Assembly: GCA_964499485.1 (NCBI GenBank)
Contig: CAZCLF010000016.1
Span: 1 to 50,979, forward strand
Direction of reading: 5' to 3'
Source of the DNA: Ga0074130 sp964499485
Lineage (GTDB): Bacteria > Pseudomonadota > Gammaproteobacteria > Burkholderiales > Rhodocyclaceae
DNA length: 50,979 nt
Positions 17,853 to 26,508 of the stretch are shown here, piece by piece (positions within the stretch are counted from its first letter, which is position 1; every line of letters starts with the position of its first letter). A model generated the notes under the pieces. The model was not told the DNA's origin. It worked only from the letters and a program-made list of their open reading frames with translations, and made no database searches. The translations under genes and the position numbers were made by a program.

Positions 17853-18107
17853 ATGGTTGTTATCCGTCTTGCTCGTAGCGGCGCCAAGAAGCGTCCTTTC
17901 TTCAATATCGTTGTGACCGATTCGCGCAACCGCCGCGATGGCCGTTTCATCGAGCGCGTTGGCTTTTACAACCCAGTCGCTTCCGGCAACGCCGACAGCC
18001 TGGTGGTAAATGCCGAACGTCTGGCCTACTGGGAAAGCCATGGCGCACAACTGTCGCCAACCGCTGCCCGTCTGGTCAAGCAACTCGCTGAAAAGAAGGC
18101 TGCCTGA
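17853..18107 (+). CDS. rpsP: 30S ribosomal protein S16
   Basis: An 84-residue ribosomal protein that helps assemble the 30S subunit. The N-terminus MVVIRLARSGAKKRPFFNIVV and the segment RDGRFIERVGFYNPVA are diagnostic. The ATG at 17853 follows CGAGGT at a good distance; the open frame extends 13 codons further upstream but those would overlap the promoter. First gene of the classic rpsP-rimM-trmD-rplS operon. Confidence 0.98.
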   Translation: MVVIRLARSGAKKRPFFNIVVTDSRNRRDGRFIERVGFYNPVASGNADSLVVNAERLAYWESHGAQLSPTAARLVKQLAEKKAA

Positions 18108-18130
18108 TAAGCGCAGATAACGGTTCTCGC

Positions 18131-18643
18131 ATGATCATCTTGGGGCGTCTTGTCGCTCCGTATGGTGTGCGGGGCTGGTTCAAACTGCATCCATTTGCCG
18201 ATGATCCGGCATCGTGGTGTGCACTGCCGCAGTGGTGGCTGATTGCCGATCCTGAGCAGGCCAAGTCTGATTCGGACTGGCGTGCATTCAAGCTTGAGGC
18301 TGTGCGTGAACATGGCAAAGGCCTGATTGCCAAGCTCTCGGGCGTGGATGACCGCAACGCAGCAGAAGCGTTGGATGGCTGCTATGTTGCAGTGCCTCGC
18401 GAGGCGATGCCAGCAACCGAGGCTGACGAGTTCTACTGGGATGATCTGGTTGGACTTGAGGTAAAGAACACCCATGGCGAAGGCCTAGGATGCGTTACCT
18501 CAATGATTTCAGCAGCTGCCAATGATGTGCTGGTGGTGCAGGAAGGCGAGATCGAACGCTTGCTACCTTTTGTGGGCAGCGTAGTTGAGCAGGTTGATAT
18601 TGCTGCCGGAGTGATCCGTGTAGTGTGGGAACGGGATTGGTAA
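18131..18643 (+). CDS. rimM: ribosome maturation factor RimM
   Basis: A 170-residue protein that binds S19 and helps mature the 3' domain of 16S rRNA. The N-terminal RimM barrel carries LGRLVAPYGVRGWFKLHPFADDP (residues 4-26), and the C-terminal PRC-barrel contains EFYWDDLVGLEV (about 99-110) and LLPFVGSVVEQVDIAAG. Length is typical. It lies 23 bases after rpsP and 14 before trmD. Confidence 0.96.
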   Translation: MIILGRLVAPYGVRGWFKLHPFADDPASWCALPQWWLIADPEQAKSDSDWRAFKLEAVREHGKGLIAKLSGVDDRNAAEALDGCYVAVPREAMPATEADEFYWDDLVGLEVKNTHGEGLGCVTSMISAAANDVLVVQEGEIERLLPFVGSVVEQVDIAAGVIRVVWERDW

Positions 18644-18657
18644 GGGGTGCTTGAGCG

Positions 18658-19407
18658 ATGCTCGCCTTCGATGTCATAACCCTGTTCCCCGAAATTTTTA
18701 ACGCAGTGACTGCCTCGGGTATTACGCGGCGGGCGCTGGAGCGCAAGTTGTGGGATTTGCAATGCTGGAATCCCCGCGACTTTACCGAAGACAATCACCG
18801 TACGATTGATGATCGACCCTACGGTGGTGGTCCAGGCATGGTGATGCTGGCGCAACCCTTGGAGCTTGCAATTGCTGCTGCCAAGGCGAAGCGTGGTTCG
18901 GATGCGAAAGTGATTTACTTCTCGCCGCAAGGCAAGCCGCTGACTCATCAGCGTGTGCTTGAGTTAGCGTCGGGTGAGGGAGTGATTCTCCTCTGCGGGC
19001 GATATGAGGGTGTGGATGAGCGCCTGATTGAACGCTGTGTGGACGAAGAAATCTCCCTCGGTGATTTTGTTGTATCGGGCGGTGAAATTCCCGCATTGGC
19101 ATTGATTGATGCGTGTGTACGGCAGCTACCCGGAGCCTTGAATGATGCTGATTCGGCCGTTGAGGACTCTTTTGTTGCTGGGCTATTGGATTGTGCGCAT
19201 TACACACGTCCAGAAGTGTATGAAGGTGTAGGCGTGCCGGAGGTTTTGTTGTCCGGTAACCATGAAAAAATTCGTCTCTGGCGCCTTAAGCAAGCGTTAG
19301 GAAGAACCTGGCTACGGCGTCCCGAGTTGCTTGCAGCTCGCTCGCTGAGCAAGGAAGAAGCAAAACTGCTGGCAGAGTTTCAGCAGGCGTATCAAAGCAG
19401 TCAGTAG
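18658..19407 (+). CDS. trmD: tRNA (guanine-37-N1)-methyltransferase
   Basis: A 249-residue SPOUT-family enzyme that methylates G37 of tRNAs reading CNN codons, preventing +1 frameshifting. The knot that binds S-adenosylmethionine is visible as LLCGRYEGVDERLIE and EISLGDFVVSGGEIPAL (about residues 110-145). The N-terminal FDVITLFPEIF and the PYGGGPGMVM loop are family marks. Third gene of the rpsP operon. Confidence 0.97.
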   Translation: MLAFDVITLFPEIFNAVTASGITRRALERKLWDLQCWNPRDFTEDNHRTIDDRPYGGGPGMVMLAQPLELAIAAAKAKRGSDAKVIYFSPQGKPLTHQRVLELASGEGVILLCGRYEGVDERLIERCVDEEISLGDFVVSGGEIPALALIDACVRQLPGALNDADSAVEDSFVAGLLDCAHYTRPEVYEGVGVPEVLLSGNHEKIRLWRLKQALGRTWLRRPELLAARSLSKEEAKLLAEFQQAYQSSQ

Positions 19408-19484
19408 TACAAATAAAGTGCGGGTATCAGGGTAAACCCTGCTCTGCCTGAGCGGCTAAAAGCCATCGACCATTGGAGTATGAA

Positions 19485-19847
19485 ATGAATCTGATTGAAC
19501 AACTTGAAAAAGAAGAGATTGCCCGTCTCGGCAAGACCATTCCTGACTTTGCCCCAGGTGACACTGTCATCGTTGGCGTGAACGTCGTTGAAGGTACCCG
19601 CAAGCGTGTCCAGGCCTTTGAAGGCGTTGTGATCGGCAAGCGTAACCGTGGCCTGAATTCCAGCTTTACCGTTCGCAAGATCTCGTCTGGCGAAGGTGTT
19701 GAGCGTACTTTCCAAACCTACTCTCCGCTGATCGCTGACATCGAAGTCAAGCGTCGTGGTGCTGTTCGCCGTGCCAAGCTGTACTACCTGCGCGATCGTT
19801 CGGGCAAGTCGGCACGTATCAAGGAAAAGCTGACCAAGAAGGCTTAA
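19485..19847 (+). CDS. rplS: 50S ribosomal protein L19
   Basis: A 120-residue protein at the 30S-50S interface. FAPGDTVIVGVNVVEGTRKR and the EGVVIGKRNRGLNSSFTVRK segment are diagnostic. The ATG at 19485 has GGAG six bases upstream; a TTG at 19473 in frame is disregarded. Last gene of the operon, followed by a strong terminator. Confidence 0.98.
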   Translation: MNLIEQLEKEEIARLGKTIPDFAPGDTVIVGVNVVEGTRKRVQAFEGVVIGKRNRGLNSSFTVRKISSGEGVERTFQTYSPLIADIEVKRRGAVRRAKLYYLRDRSGKSARIKEKLTKKA

Positions 19848-19865
19848 TCGCCTCTTGCAGCAAAC

Positions 19866-19900
19866 AAAAAGGGCGCCAGTCATACTGGCGCCCTTTTTGT
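19866..19900 (+). terminator. Rho-independent terminator after rplS
   Basis: GGGCGCCAGT and ACTGGCGCCC form a perfect 10-bp stem with a CAT loop (19871-19893), followed by TTTTTG and preceded by five A. It ends the rpsP operon and may be bidirectional. Confidence 0.93.
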
Positions 19901-19914
19901 TTGGGGCTATTTAA

Positions 19915-19935
19915 GTAGCGCAGTTTAAGCGCTAC
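19915..19935. repeat. 7-bp perfect hairpin between two terminators
   Basis: GTAGCGC and GCGCTAC pair around a seven-base loop (AGTTTAA). There is no T-run. It sits between the rplS and folE2 terminators and may merely be a further block to read-through. Confidence 0.5.
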
Positions 19936-19949
19936 GGGCACATAAAACA

Positions 19950-19979
19950 AAAGGGAGCCCAGTGTGACGGACTCCCTTT
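19950..19979 (-). terminator. Rho-independent terminator after folE2
   Basis: Read leftward, AAAGGGAG pairs with CTCCCTTT, with further CC/GG pairs inside, then TTTGTTTT follows. It lies 20 bases after the folE2 stop. Confidence 0.8.
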
Positions 19980-19998
19980 GCGCCGGGACGTCTAGAAA

Positions 19999-20811
19999 TT
20001 AAGCTTTGACGCGCTTGTCGTGCTCAATCAGGGCATAGGCCGAGTGATTATGAATCGACTCGAAGTTCTCCGACTCGACGATGTAGGCGGCAATGCGGGG
20101 TTCGGCATTGAGTGCACCGGCGACATCACGGACCAGATCTTCGACGAACTTCGGATTATCGTAAGCGCGCTCCGTGACGTACTTCTCGTCCGGACGCTTG
20201 AGCAGGCCATAGAGTTCACAAGAGGCTTGTGCTTCGGCAAGCTGAATCAGCTCTTCAATCCAGACGAAGTCGGTTGTTTCGACCGTCAGCGTGACATGCG
20301 AGCGCTGATTGTGGGCACCACGCTCGGAGATCTTCTTCGAGCAGGGACATAGACTAGTGACAGGCACCACGACCTTAGTAATTTGCCGATATTCACCACC
20401 AGCAAGAATCTGACCAGTAAAGGTAACTTCGTAGTCTAGGAGGCTCTTCACGCCGGAAATAGGCGCGGTCTTGTTTACGAAGAAAGGAAAGCTCATTTCC
20501 AAGTGGCCAGTTTCGGCCTCCAGCCGGACCACCATTTCGCGCAGCATGGTCTCAAAGCTTTCGACCGAGATTTCGGTGTCATGCGAGTTGAGAATCTCGA
20601 CGAAGCGCGACATGTGGGTGCCCTTAAAGTTATGGGGCAGACCAACGTACATGTTGAAATTGGCGATGGTGTGCTGCACGCCGCGATCCTTGTCGAGGAC
20701 CTTAACGGGGTGGCGAATATCCTTGATACCAACGCGATTAATAGGCATGCGGCGCAAGTCTTCGCTTGACTGCACATCCGGAATGGGAAGGGTATTGTCC
20801 CTGGAGTTCAT
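19999..20811 (-). CDS. folE2: GTP cyclohydrolase FolE2 (type IB)
   Basis: A 270-residue enzyme that opens GTP to make 7,8-dihydroneopterin triphosphate for folate and queuosine synthesis. It is the metal-flexible alternative to zinc-dependent FolE and is often used under zinc shortage. The catalytic Cys segment SLCPCSKKISERGAHNQRSH and the motif CELYGLLKRPDEKYVTE are diagnostic, as is the end VESENFESIHNHSAYA. The ATG at 20811 is chosen because DVQSSEDLR follows shortly, as in relatives; upstream in-frame starts at 20832 and 20892 exist, but the latter lies within the promoter. No obvious Zur box is visible. Confidence 0.95.
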   Translation of the reverse strand: MNSRDNTLPIPDVQSSEDLRRMPINRVGIKDIRHPVKVLDKDRGVQHTIANFNMYVGLPHNFKGTHMSRFVEILNSHDTEISVESFETMLREMVVRLEAETGHLEMSFPFFVNKTAPISGVKSLLDYEVTFTGQILAGGEYRQITKVVVPVTSLCPCSKKISERGAHNQRSHVTLTVETTDFVWIEELIQLAEAQASCELYGLLKRPDEKYVTERAYDNPKFVEDLVRDVAGALNAEPRIAAYIVESENFESIHNHSAYALIEHDKRVKA

Positions 20812-20863
20812 GGCTGCTCTCTGACGGGACATAGGTAACGTCCCGGTGATTGAATATGTGTGA

Positions 20864-20892
20864 ATTCTAGCATTCCCGACAAAATCACTCAA
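20864..20892 (-). promoter_or_regulatory. sigma-70 promoter for folE2
   Basis: Reading leftward: TTGAGT (20892-20887), a 17-base spacer and TAGAAT (20869-20864). This places the transcript start near 20857 and supports a translation start at 20832 or 20811. An imperfect inverted repeat CGGGAC...GTCCCG follows in the leader. Confidence 0.65.
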
Positions 20893-20933
20893 CTATTGAG
20901 CGCATAGCCGGAAGCTATTGTATTTTTCTACGG

Positions 20934-22799
20934 CTATACGGATAAAGCCTTGCGAATACTAGCTTCGATCCCTACTGCGTCAAGGCCATGCTGGGCCAGC
21001 AGGCTGGGGGCATCGCCATGATCAATGAAGATATCAGGCAAGCCCAAACGCACAAGCCTAGCTGTCAGCCCTTGCTCTTCAAGTGAACGCGCAACCTCGG
21101 CACCTGCACCGCCAATCAAGGTGTTTTCTTCGACACTAATGAGTAGGTCGTGGCTATTAGCCAAGGTGCGAATCAACTCATGGTCAATCGGCTTGATGAA
21201 GCGCATGTTCGCTACAGTGGCATCGAGCACCTCAGCCGCTTGTAGCGCAGGGGCAACCAAGCTACCAAAGGCGAGGATGGCGACCTTCTTCCCTTGACGC
21301 TTGATTTCGCCCTTGCCGATGGGCAATGACTCAAGCGTAGTTGCCGGTACCGTGCCAATGCCGCTGCCGCGCGGGTAACGCACGGCGGTCGGGCCATCAA
21401 AATGATAAGCGGTAGTGAGCATCAGGCGGCATTCGGCTTCATCGGCCGGGGCCATGACCACCATATTCGGCAGACACGTCAGGAACGACAGGTCAAAGGC
21501 ACCATTGTGTGTGCCACCATCTGCGCCAACCAGGCCGCCTCGATCAATCGCTAACATCACCGGCAGGTTTTGCAAGGCAATGTCGTGAATCAGTTGGTCG
21601 TAAGCGCGCTGCAAGAAGGTCGAATAGATGGCGACAACAGGCTTCATGCCTTCGCAGGCAAGGCCGCCGGCAAAGGTGAGGGCGTGCTGCTCGGCAATGC
21701 CAACATCAAAATAGCGTTCTGGATAGTCAGCAGCAAAGCGCACAAGCCCTGAACCTTCGCGCATGGCGGGGGTGATGCCGACTAGACGTTTATCAGCTGC
21801 TGCCATGTCGCACAGCCAGTCGCTGAAGACTTGCGTATAGGTCAGTTTGCCGGCGCCCTTGCCGCTGGCAATGCCGTTCTGTGTATCGAACTTGCCCACA
21901 CCGTGATAAAGGATGGGATCGTTCTCAGCCAGTTTGTAGCCCTGACCTTTGCGGGTAATGACATGCAGGAACTGCGGGCCCTTGAGCTTCTTGAGATTCT
22001 GCAGGGTGGGGATCAGGGCGTTCAGATCATGGCCGTCGATCGGACCAATGTAGTTGAAGCCGAGCTCCTCGAACATCGTACCCGGTGTGATCATGCCCTT
22101 TACGTGCTCTTCAACCTTGTTGGCGAATTCAAGCATGGACGGCATGCCGGACAGCATTTTTTCACTCGCGCGGCGGGCGGCGTTATAGGTGCGACCGGAC
22201 AGTAGGCGAGCAAGGTATTTGTTGAGCGCGCCAACAGGCTGCGAGATCGACATGTCGTTGTCGTTCAGGATCACCAACAGGTTGGCATCCATCGCCCCGG
22301 CATTATTCAGGGCTTCAAACGCTTGCCCAGCAGACATCGCGCCATCGCCAATGATGGCGACGACAGCACGATCTTCGCCCTTGGCTTGTGCCGCGACCGC
22401 CATACCGAGTGCGGCCGAAATCGAGGTGGATGAGTGGCCGACGCCGAAGGTGTCGTATTCGCTTTCGCTACGACGCGGAAAGCCCGAGATGCCATCTTGC
22501 ATGCGCAGACGTGCCATGCCAGCACGGCGACCAGTCAGGATTTTGTGACCATAAGTTTGATGGCCCACATCCCAGACCAGTCGATCTTCCGGTGTGTTGA
22601 AGACGTAGTGCAGGGCAATGGTCAGTTCAACCGTACCCAGATTGGAGGACAGGTGCCCCCCGGTTTTGGCGACCGACTCAAGCAGGCAAGCGCGTAATTC
22701 GTCGGCCACTTGCGGCAGCTGCTCGCGCTCCAGTGAGCGAAGGTCAGCCGGTGCGTTGATGGTGTCCAGTAGCGGTGTTTCGGAGGTCAATGGCGACAT
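20934..22799 (-). CDS. dxs: 1-deoxy-D-xylulose-5-phosphate synthase
   Basis: A 621-residue thiamine diphosphate enzyme that joins pyruvate and glyceraldehyde-3-phosphate, the entry and main control step of the MEP isoprenoid pathway; its product also feeds thiamine and pyridoxal synthesis. Visible motifs: GGHLSSNLG (48-56), VGHQTYGHKILTGR, the cofactor motif GDGAMSAGQAFEALNNAG from 151, and DRGGLVGADGGTHNGAFD in the pyrimidine-binding domain. Length matches the family. ispA starts upstream with a 12-base gap, so dxs is the third gene of xseB-ispA-dxs. Confidence 0.97.
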   Translation of the reverse strand: MSPLTSETPLLDTINAPADLRSLEREQLPQVADELRACLLESVAKTGGHLSSNLGTVELTIALHYVFNTPEDRLVWDVGHQTYGHKILTGRRAGMARLRMQDGISGFPRRSESEYDTFGVGHSSTSISAALGMAVAAQAKGEDRAVVAIIGDGAMSAGQAFEALNNAGAMDANLLVILNDNDMSISQPVGALNKYLARLLSGRTYNAARRASEKMLSGMPSMLEFANKVEEHVKGMITPGTMFEELGFNYIGPIDGHDLNALIPTLQNLKKLKGPQFLHVITRKGQGYKLAENDPILYHGVGKFDTQNGIASGKGAGKLTYTQVFSDWLCDMAAADKRLVGITPAMREGSGLVRFAADYPERYFDVGIAEQHALTFAGGLACEGMKPVVAIYSTFLQRAYDQLIHDIALQNLPVMLAIDRGGLVGADGGTHNGAFDLSFLTCLPNMVVMAPADEAECRLMLTTAYHFDGPTAVRYPRGSGIGTVPATTLESLPIGKGEIKRQGKKVAILAFGSLVAPALQAAEVLDATVANMRFIKPIDHELIRTLANSHDLLISVEENTLIGGAGAEVARSLEEQGLTARLVRLGLPDIFIDHGDAPSLLAQHGLDAVGIEASIRKALSV

Positions 22800-22811
22800 C
22801 GTCTATTTCAA

Positions 22812-23708
22812 TCAGAAGGAGCGGGCGACGATGAAGTCGGTCAGCTGATGCAAGCGTTGCGCGCGATCACCGAAGTCTACCAATGCCGCATGCGCTTCGT
22901 CACGTAGTTCGGTTGCCAGTGCTTTGGCGCGGCTGAGCCCTAGCAGGCTCACATAGGTCGGCTTGTTTTGCGCCTCATCCTTGCCAGCCGTTTTGCCCAA
23001 GGTTGCAGTATCCGCTTCGGTATCCAGAATGTCATCGACGACTTGGAAAAGAAGGCCAACACGGTTGGCATAGTGCGCAAGTTTGTTCAGTTCTGTCGTG
23101 TCGGCATTACCGCAATGGGCCCCGAGTAGTACCGCTGCACGAATGAGTGCGCCGGTTTTGTGGATGTGCATGAACTCAAGCGCTTCCAGCGTGATCTGCT
23201 GACCCACAGAATCCAAATCGACGGCTTGTCCACCCGCCATGCCGCGCGATCCAGAGGCTTGCCCGAGCAGGGCCAGCATGCTGACTTGGCGCTGGCTGTC
23301 ATTCACCAAGCCTGGTGTGGCGAGGACTTGAAAGGCGAGGGCTTGCAGGGCATCGCCGACCAGCATCGCTGTGGCTTCATCAAACTCAATATGTACTGTT
23401 GGTTTGCCGCGGCGCAGAACATCGTCATCCATGCAAGGCAAATCGTCATGCACCAATGAATACACATGGATCATCTCGACGGCGCTGGCGACTGTATCCA
23501 GTGCCTCAGCAGGTGCATTGAAAATGCTCCCTGCCGCGTGCGCCAACAAGGGGCGCACGCGCTTGCCGCCACCTAAGGTGGCATAGCGCATGGCGTCATG
23601 TAGGCGCGTGGGCACGATGGCCTTGGCCGGTAGGCGGTGGTCGAGCGTCGTTTCAGTGCGCGCCTGAATGCTTCGCATCCAGACGGAAAAGTCGTGGGCA
23701 GAGGTCAT
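22812..23708 (-). CDS. ispA: farnesyl diphosphate synthase
   Basis: A 298-residue all-helical prenyltransferase that builds geranyl then farnesyl diphosphate from isopentenyl units. The first aspartate-rich motif is D88-D89-L-P-C-M-D-D-D96 followed by RRGKPTVH, the second is DDILDTEADT near 217-226, and GGGKRVRPLL (47-56) binds the homoallylic substrate. Its ATG overlaps the stop of xseB by four bases. With dxs next to it, first and late steps of the pathway are co-transcribed. Confidence 0.95.
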   Translation of the reverse strand: MTSAHDFSVWMRSIQARTETTLDHRLPAKAIVPTRLHDAMRYATLGGGKRVRPLLAHAAGSIFNAPAEALDTVASAVEMIHVYSLVHDDLPCMDDDVLRRGKPTVHIEFDEATAMLVGDALQALAFQVLATPGLVNDSQRQVSMLALLGQASGSRGMAGGQAVDLDSVGQQITLEALEFMHIHKTGALIRAAVLLGAHCGNADTTELNKLAHYANRVGLLFQVVDDILDTEADTATLGKTAGKDEAQNKPTYVSLLGLSRAKALATELRDEAHAALVDFGDRAQRLHQLTDFIVARSF

Positions 23709-23956
23709 TCGTCAGAGGCGGGGGTGAAGTCGCGCAAATTGTCTTTTTCGAGAATCTGGATTTTCTGCTCAGCTGCAACGAGGGCATCCTGACAGTAGCG
23801 AAGCAGGTGCATGCCACGCTGATAGGCCGAGAGCGACTCTTCCAGTGGTAGGCCATTTTGCCCGCCTTCCAGCGCCTTGACGATGGTTTCTAGCTCGGCA
23901 AGTGCGGTTTCGAATGAGGCAGGTGTGTTAGCAGGGGTGGGGGAGGCCTTGGCCAT
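23705..23956 (-). CDS. xseB: exodeoxyribonuclease VII small subunit
   Basis: An 83-residue helical protein that forms the nuclease complex with XseA. The motif SFETALAELETIVKALEGGQ and LPLEESLSAYQRGMHLLRYCQ is diagnostic. The ATG at 23956 is preferred to the open extension to 23986, since MAKASPTPANTPASFE resembles relatives. The large subunit gene is not in the window. Order xseB-ispA-dxs is common in proteobacteria. Confidence 0.93.
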   Translation of the reverse strand: MAKASPTPANTPASFETALAELETIVKALEGGQNGLPLEESLSAYQRGMHLLRYCQDALVAAEQKIQILEKDNLRDFTPASDE

Positions 23957-24030
23957 GAAGATTCCGGGAGGTGGCGCTAGAAGCAAAGACCGTAAAAATA
24001 GCCCAAGGTGTGGGGTCTGGTCAATTCCGA

Positions 24031-24036
24031 TATAAT
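24031..24036 (+). promoter_or_regulatory. -10 box ahead of the Rieske oxygenase gene
   Basis: A perfect TATAAT preceded by GA and followed by CGCA, 80 bases before the start codon, in the divergent gap with xseB. No clear -35 is seen. Confidence 0.4.
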
Positions 24037-24115
24037 CGCACTCCCCTGTTTTTCCAGTTATTTACTACTGGTTTTCCGGTTTCCGGGTCTGACTCTATCT
24101 TGGAGGTTGGGAATA

Positions 24116-25225
24116 ATGTCCGACATCGCGCGCGCAGCGCTGCTTTCCCCCGCAGCCTCGCAGCTTCCCGTAGCTTGGTATTTCGACGAAAAGCTTTTCG
24201 AATTGGAGAAAAAGCTGATCTTCGATGCCGGTCCCGGGTATGTCGGTCACGAGCTGATGGTGCCCAACCTCAATGACTATCGGACGCAGGAGTGGCTGGA
24301 TCATGGTCGTATGTTGGTGCATCAGCCTGACGGTTACTACGACATGTCAAATGTGTGCCGCCATCGCCAAGCCATTATGTTGGAGGGGCGAGGTAATGCA
24401 GAAAACATCGTTTGCCCCATTCACCGCTGGACCTACAACACCGGCGGTGAGCTGATTGGTGCGCCCCACTTTCCTGCTAACCCCTGCCTAAACCTGAACA
24501 AGCAAAAGCTTGAGAACTGGCAAGGCCTGCTCTTCAAGGGCCCGCGCTCGGCAAATCTCGACCTAGCAGGTATGAAGGTCGCCAAGGAGTTGGATTTCAC
24601 TGGCTACCAGTTTCATCACGTAGAGCTGCACGAGTGCAACTACAACTGGAAGACCTTCATCGAGGTCTATCTCGAGGACTACCACGTTGCGCCATTCCAT
24701 CCCGGTCTCGGCAATTTCGTCACTTGTGACGATCTGACCTGGCAGTTTGGCGATTGGTATTCGGTGCAGCGTGTCGGCGTGACTTCACTCGCCAAGGCAG
24801 GCTCCAAGGCTTATGAAAGCTGGCACAAAGCGGTGTTGAATTACTACGGCGGCAAATTGCCGCCGCATGGCGCAATCTGGCTCACCTACTACCCGAACAT
24901 CATGGTCGAGTGGTATCCGCATGTGTTGGTCGTGTCTACGCTGATCCCACAAGACGTGAACAAGACGCTCAATGTCGTCGAGTTTTACTATCCCGAGGAC
25001 ATCGCCCTGTTTGAGCCAGAGTTCATTGCTGCTGAACAGGCCGCCTATATGGAAACGGCCGTTGAGGATGATGAAATCGGCGAGCGCATGGACCGTGGTC
25101 GTCATGCCTTGTGGAAGGCTGGGCGCAATGAGGTTGGCCCATATCAGTCGCCGATGGAAGACGGTATGCAGCATTTCCATGAGTTTTATCGCCGCGTGAT
25201 GGGCGATGCGCTACTGGGACGTTGA
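24116..25225 (+). CDS. Rieske [2Fe-2S] oxygenase alpha subunit, substrate unknown
   Basis: A 369-residue protein of the aromatic-ring-hydroxylating oxygenase alpha family. The Rieske cluster ligands are C81, H83, C100 and H103. The catalytic mononuclear iron site follows the standard pattern NWKTFIEVYLEDYHVAPFH with H190 and H195. The ATG at 24116 has GGAGG nine bases upstream; the frame extends 36 codons further but that part matches no family. No beta subunit, ferredoxin or reductase gene is nearby, so its electron donor must be encoded elsewhere. Position beside isoprenoid genes suggests nothing firm about the substrate. Confidence 0.9.
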   Translation: MSDIARAALLSPAASQLPVAWYFDEKLFELEKKLIFDAGPGYVGHELMVPNLNDYRTQEWLDHGRMLVHQPDGYYDMSNVCRHRQAIMLEGRGNAENIVCPIHRWTYNTGGELIGAPHFPANPCLNLNKQKLENWQGLLFKGPRSANLDLAGMKVAKELDFTGYQFHHVELHECNYNWKTFIEVYLEDYHVAPFHPGLGNFVTCDDLTWQFGDWYSVQRVGVTSLAKAGSKAYESWHKAVLNYYGGKLPPHGAIWLTYYPNIMVEWYPHVLVVSTLIPQDVNKTLNVVEFYYPEDIALFEPEFIAAEQAAYMETAVEDDEIGERMDRGRHALWKAGRNEVGPYQSPMEDGMQHFHEFYRRVMGDALLGR

Positions 25226-25243
25226 TCTGATCAACCTCGCACA

Positions 25244-26110
25244 GTGAATGTGCTGTGGATGATCGCAGCGAGCGTGTTGTTCGCTGCCATGGGCGTGTGT
25301 GTCAAGCTGGCCAGTCCACAGTTTGCTGCCGCCGAGCTCGTCTTCTACCGTGGCTTCATCGCGTTGCTGCTAATCGGCATATGGATGGGCTGGCATCGCC
25401 GCTCGCCCGTCACACAGCATCTGCGTAGCCATCTGTGGCGCAGTGTTGCCGGCACCATTGCCTTGATGGCCTCGTTTCTTGCCATGACCGAGCTACCGCT
25501 CTCCACCGCGGTGACGCTCGCTTATACCTCGCCACTGTTCCTATCCCTGCTGTTAGCGTTCTGGTTACATGAGCCTGTGCGGCGCCCTGTCTATATGGCT
25601 TTGCTGCTTGGGTTTGCCGGCATTGTGCTGTTACTTCAGCCCACCCTGAACCCAGCGCAATGGTTCGGCGCAGTGTGTGGTCTTGTGTGTGGTGTGATGT
25701 CGGCCGTAGCCTATTTAAATGTGCGAACGCTGGGGCAGCTGGGCGAGCCGGCCTGGAGAACTGTGTTTTTCTTTTCTTTCGCGACAACCTTAGCTGGGCT
25801 GCCTTGGGTGCTGGGTAGTTCGCATACGTCGCATGATGCTGCCAGTTGGATCCCAGTACTCGGTATAGGCGCTTGTGGTGCCCTGGCGCAGTTGTGCATG
25901 ACAGCGGCCTACAAGTATGGGAAAACCTTGTCCACCGCGAGCCTTTCTTACAGCACTGTGGCCTTTTCCAGTTTATTTGCCTTTTTCCTGTGGGCAGAGT
26001 CTTTGCCTTGGCTGGCCTACGCGGGCGTTGGTTTGATCATCGCTGCCGGCGTCATGGCATCGGCATATTCTAAGCAAGCGGAACGATCACTTGCCGACCC
26101 GATTGATTGA
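25244..26110 (+). CDS. EamA/DMT-family transporter
   Basis: A 288-residue inner membrane protein with ten hydrophobic segments in two EamA repeats (residues 1-130 and 140-275). ELVFYRGFIALLLIG and VTLAYTSPLFLSLLLAFWLHEPV are typical of the drug/metabolite transporter superfamily. These usually export amino acids or small metabolites; the substrate is not predictable. The start is a GTG at 25244, 18 bases after the Rieske gene. The next gene has a promoter within its 3' end. Confidence 0.88.
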   Translation: MNVLWMIAASVLFAAMGVCVKLASPQFAAAELVFYRGFIALLLIGIWMGWHRRSPVTQHLRSHLWRSVAGTIALMASFLAMTELPLSTAVTLAYTSPLFLSLLLAFWLHEPVRRPVYMALLLGFAGIVLLLQPTLNPAQWFGAVCGLVCGVMSAVAYLNVRTLGQLGEPAWRTVFFFSFATTLAGLPWVLGSSHTSHDAASWIPVLGIGACGALAQLCMTAAYKYGKTLSTASLSYSTVAFSSLFAFFLWAESLPWLAYAGVGLIIAAGVMASAYSKQAERSLADPID

Positions 26111-26118
26111 GTTATAGT
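26091..26118 (+). promoter_or_regulatory. possible promoter for the SpoIIAA-like gene
   Basis: TTGCCG (26091-26096), a 16-base spacer and TATAGT (26113-26118), 43 bases before the next start codon and overlapping the end of the transporter gene. Confidence 0.48.
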
Positions 26119-26160
26119 GGGTTTGTCTGTCTCACGACTCATCGGAAGAAAGGACGCGCC

Positions 26161-26508
26161 ATGATTGCCATCGACCACAAAGGAACGCTTGTTACCGTGA
26201 CTGTGCTGGGCGAATTCACGTTGGCCGACTACACAGAGTTTGAAGCACTGGTCAATTACAAAGTCGACTTTGAAGGCCCTGTTGATTTGTATCTGGATCT
26301 GCGCGAAATGCTCAGCTTCACTGTTGATGTGCTGTGGGAAGACATCAAGTTTTCGCGCGAGCATGCTAATGATTTTCGTCGCATCGCCATCGTGACAGAG
26401 AGCCAATGGATCACCTGGAGCGCATGGCTTAACAAGGTGTTCTTGGATACTGATTTGCAAGTCTTCGAAGATGCCGATGAAGCGCGAGCTTGGGTGGAAG
26501 CGACCTAA
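26161..26508 (+). CDS. SpoIIAA-like (STAS-fold) protein
   Basis: A 115-residue soluble protein matching the SpoIIAA-like/DUF3478 group: MIAIDHKGTLVTVTVLGEFT, then VDLYLDLREMLSFTVDVLWEDIKFSREHANDFRRIAIVTES and an acidic end DLQVFEDADEARAWV. The phosphorylatable Ser of true anti-anti-sigma factors is not evident, so it is probably not a sigma regulator; some members bind lipid-like ligands. ATG at 26161 has AGGA seven bases upstream. Its stop codon shares one base with the start of the rhodanese gene. Confidence 0.85.
   Translation: MIAIDHKGTLVTVTVLGEFTLADYTEFEALVNYKVDFEGPVDLYLDLREMLSFTVDVLWEDIKFSREHANDFRRIAIVTESQWITWSAWLNKVFLDTDLQVFEDADEARAWVEAT

Noticed and set aside
17537..17950. Minus-strand open frame upstream of and into rpsP
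   Set aside because: It covers the rpsP promoter and coding start; the sequence has no protein-like conservation I can see.
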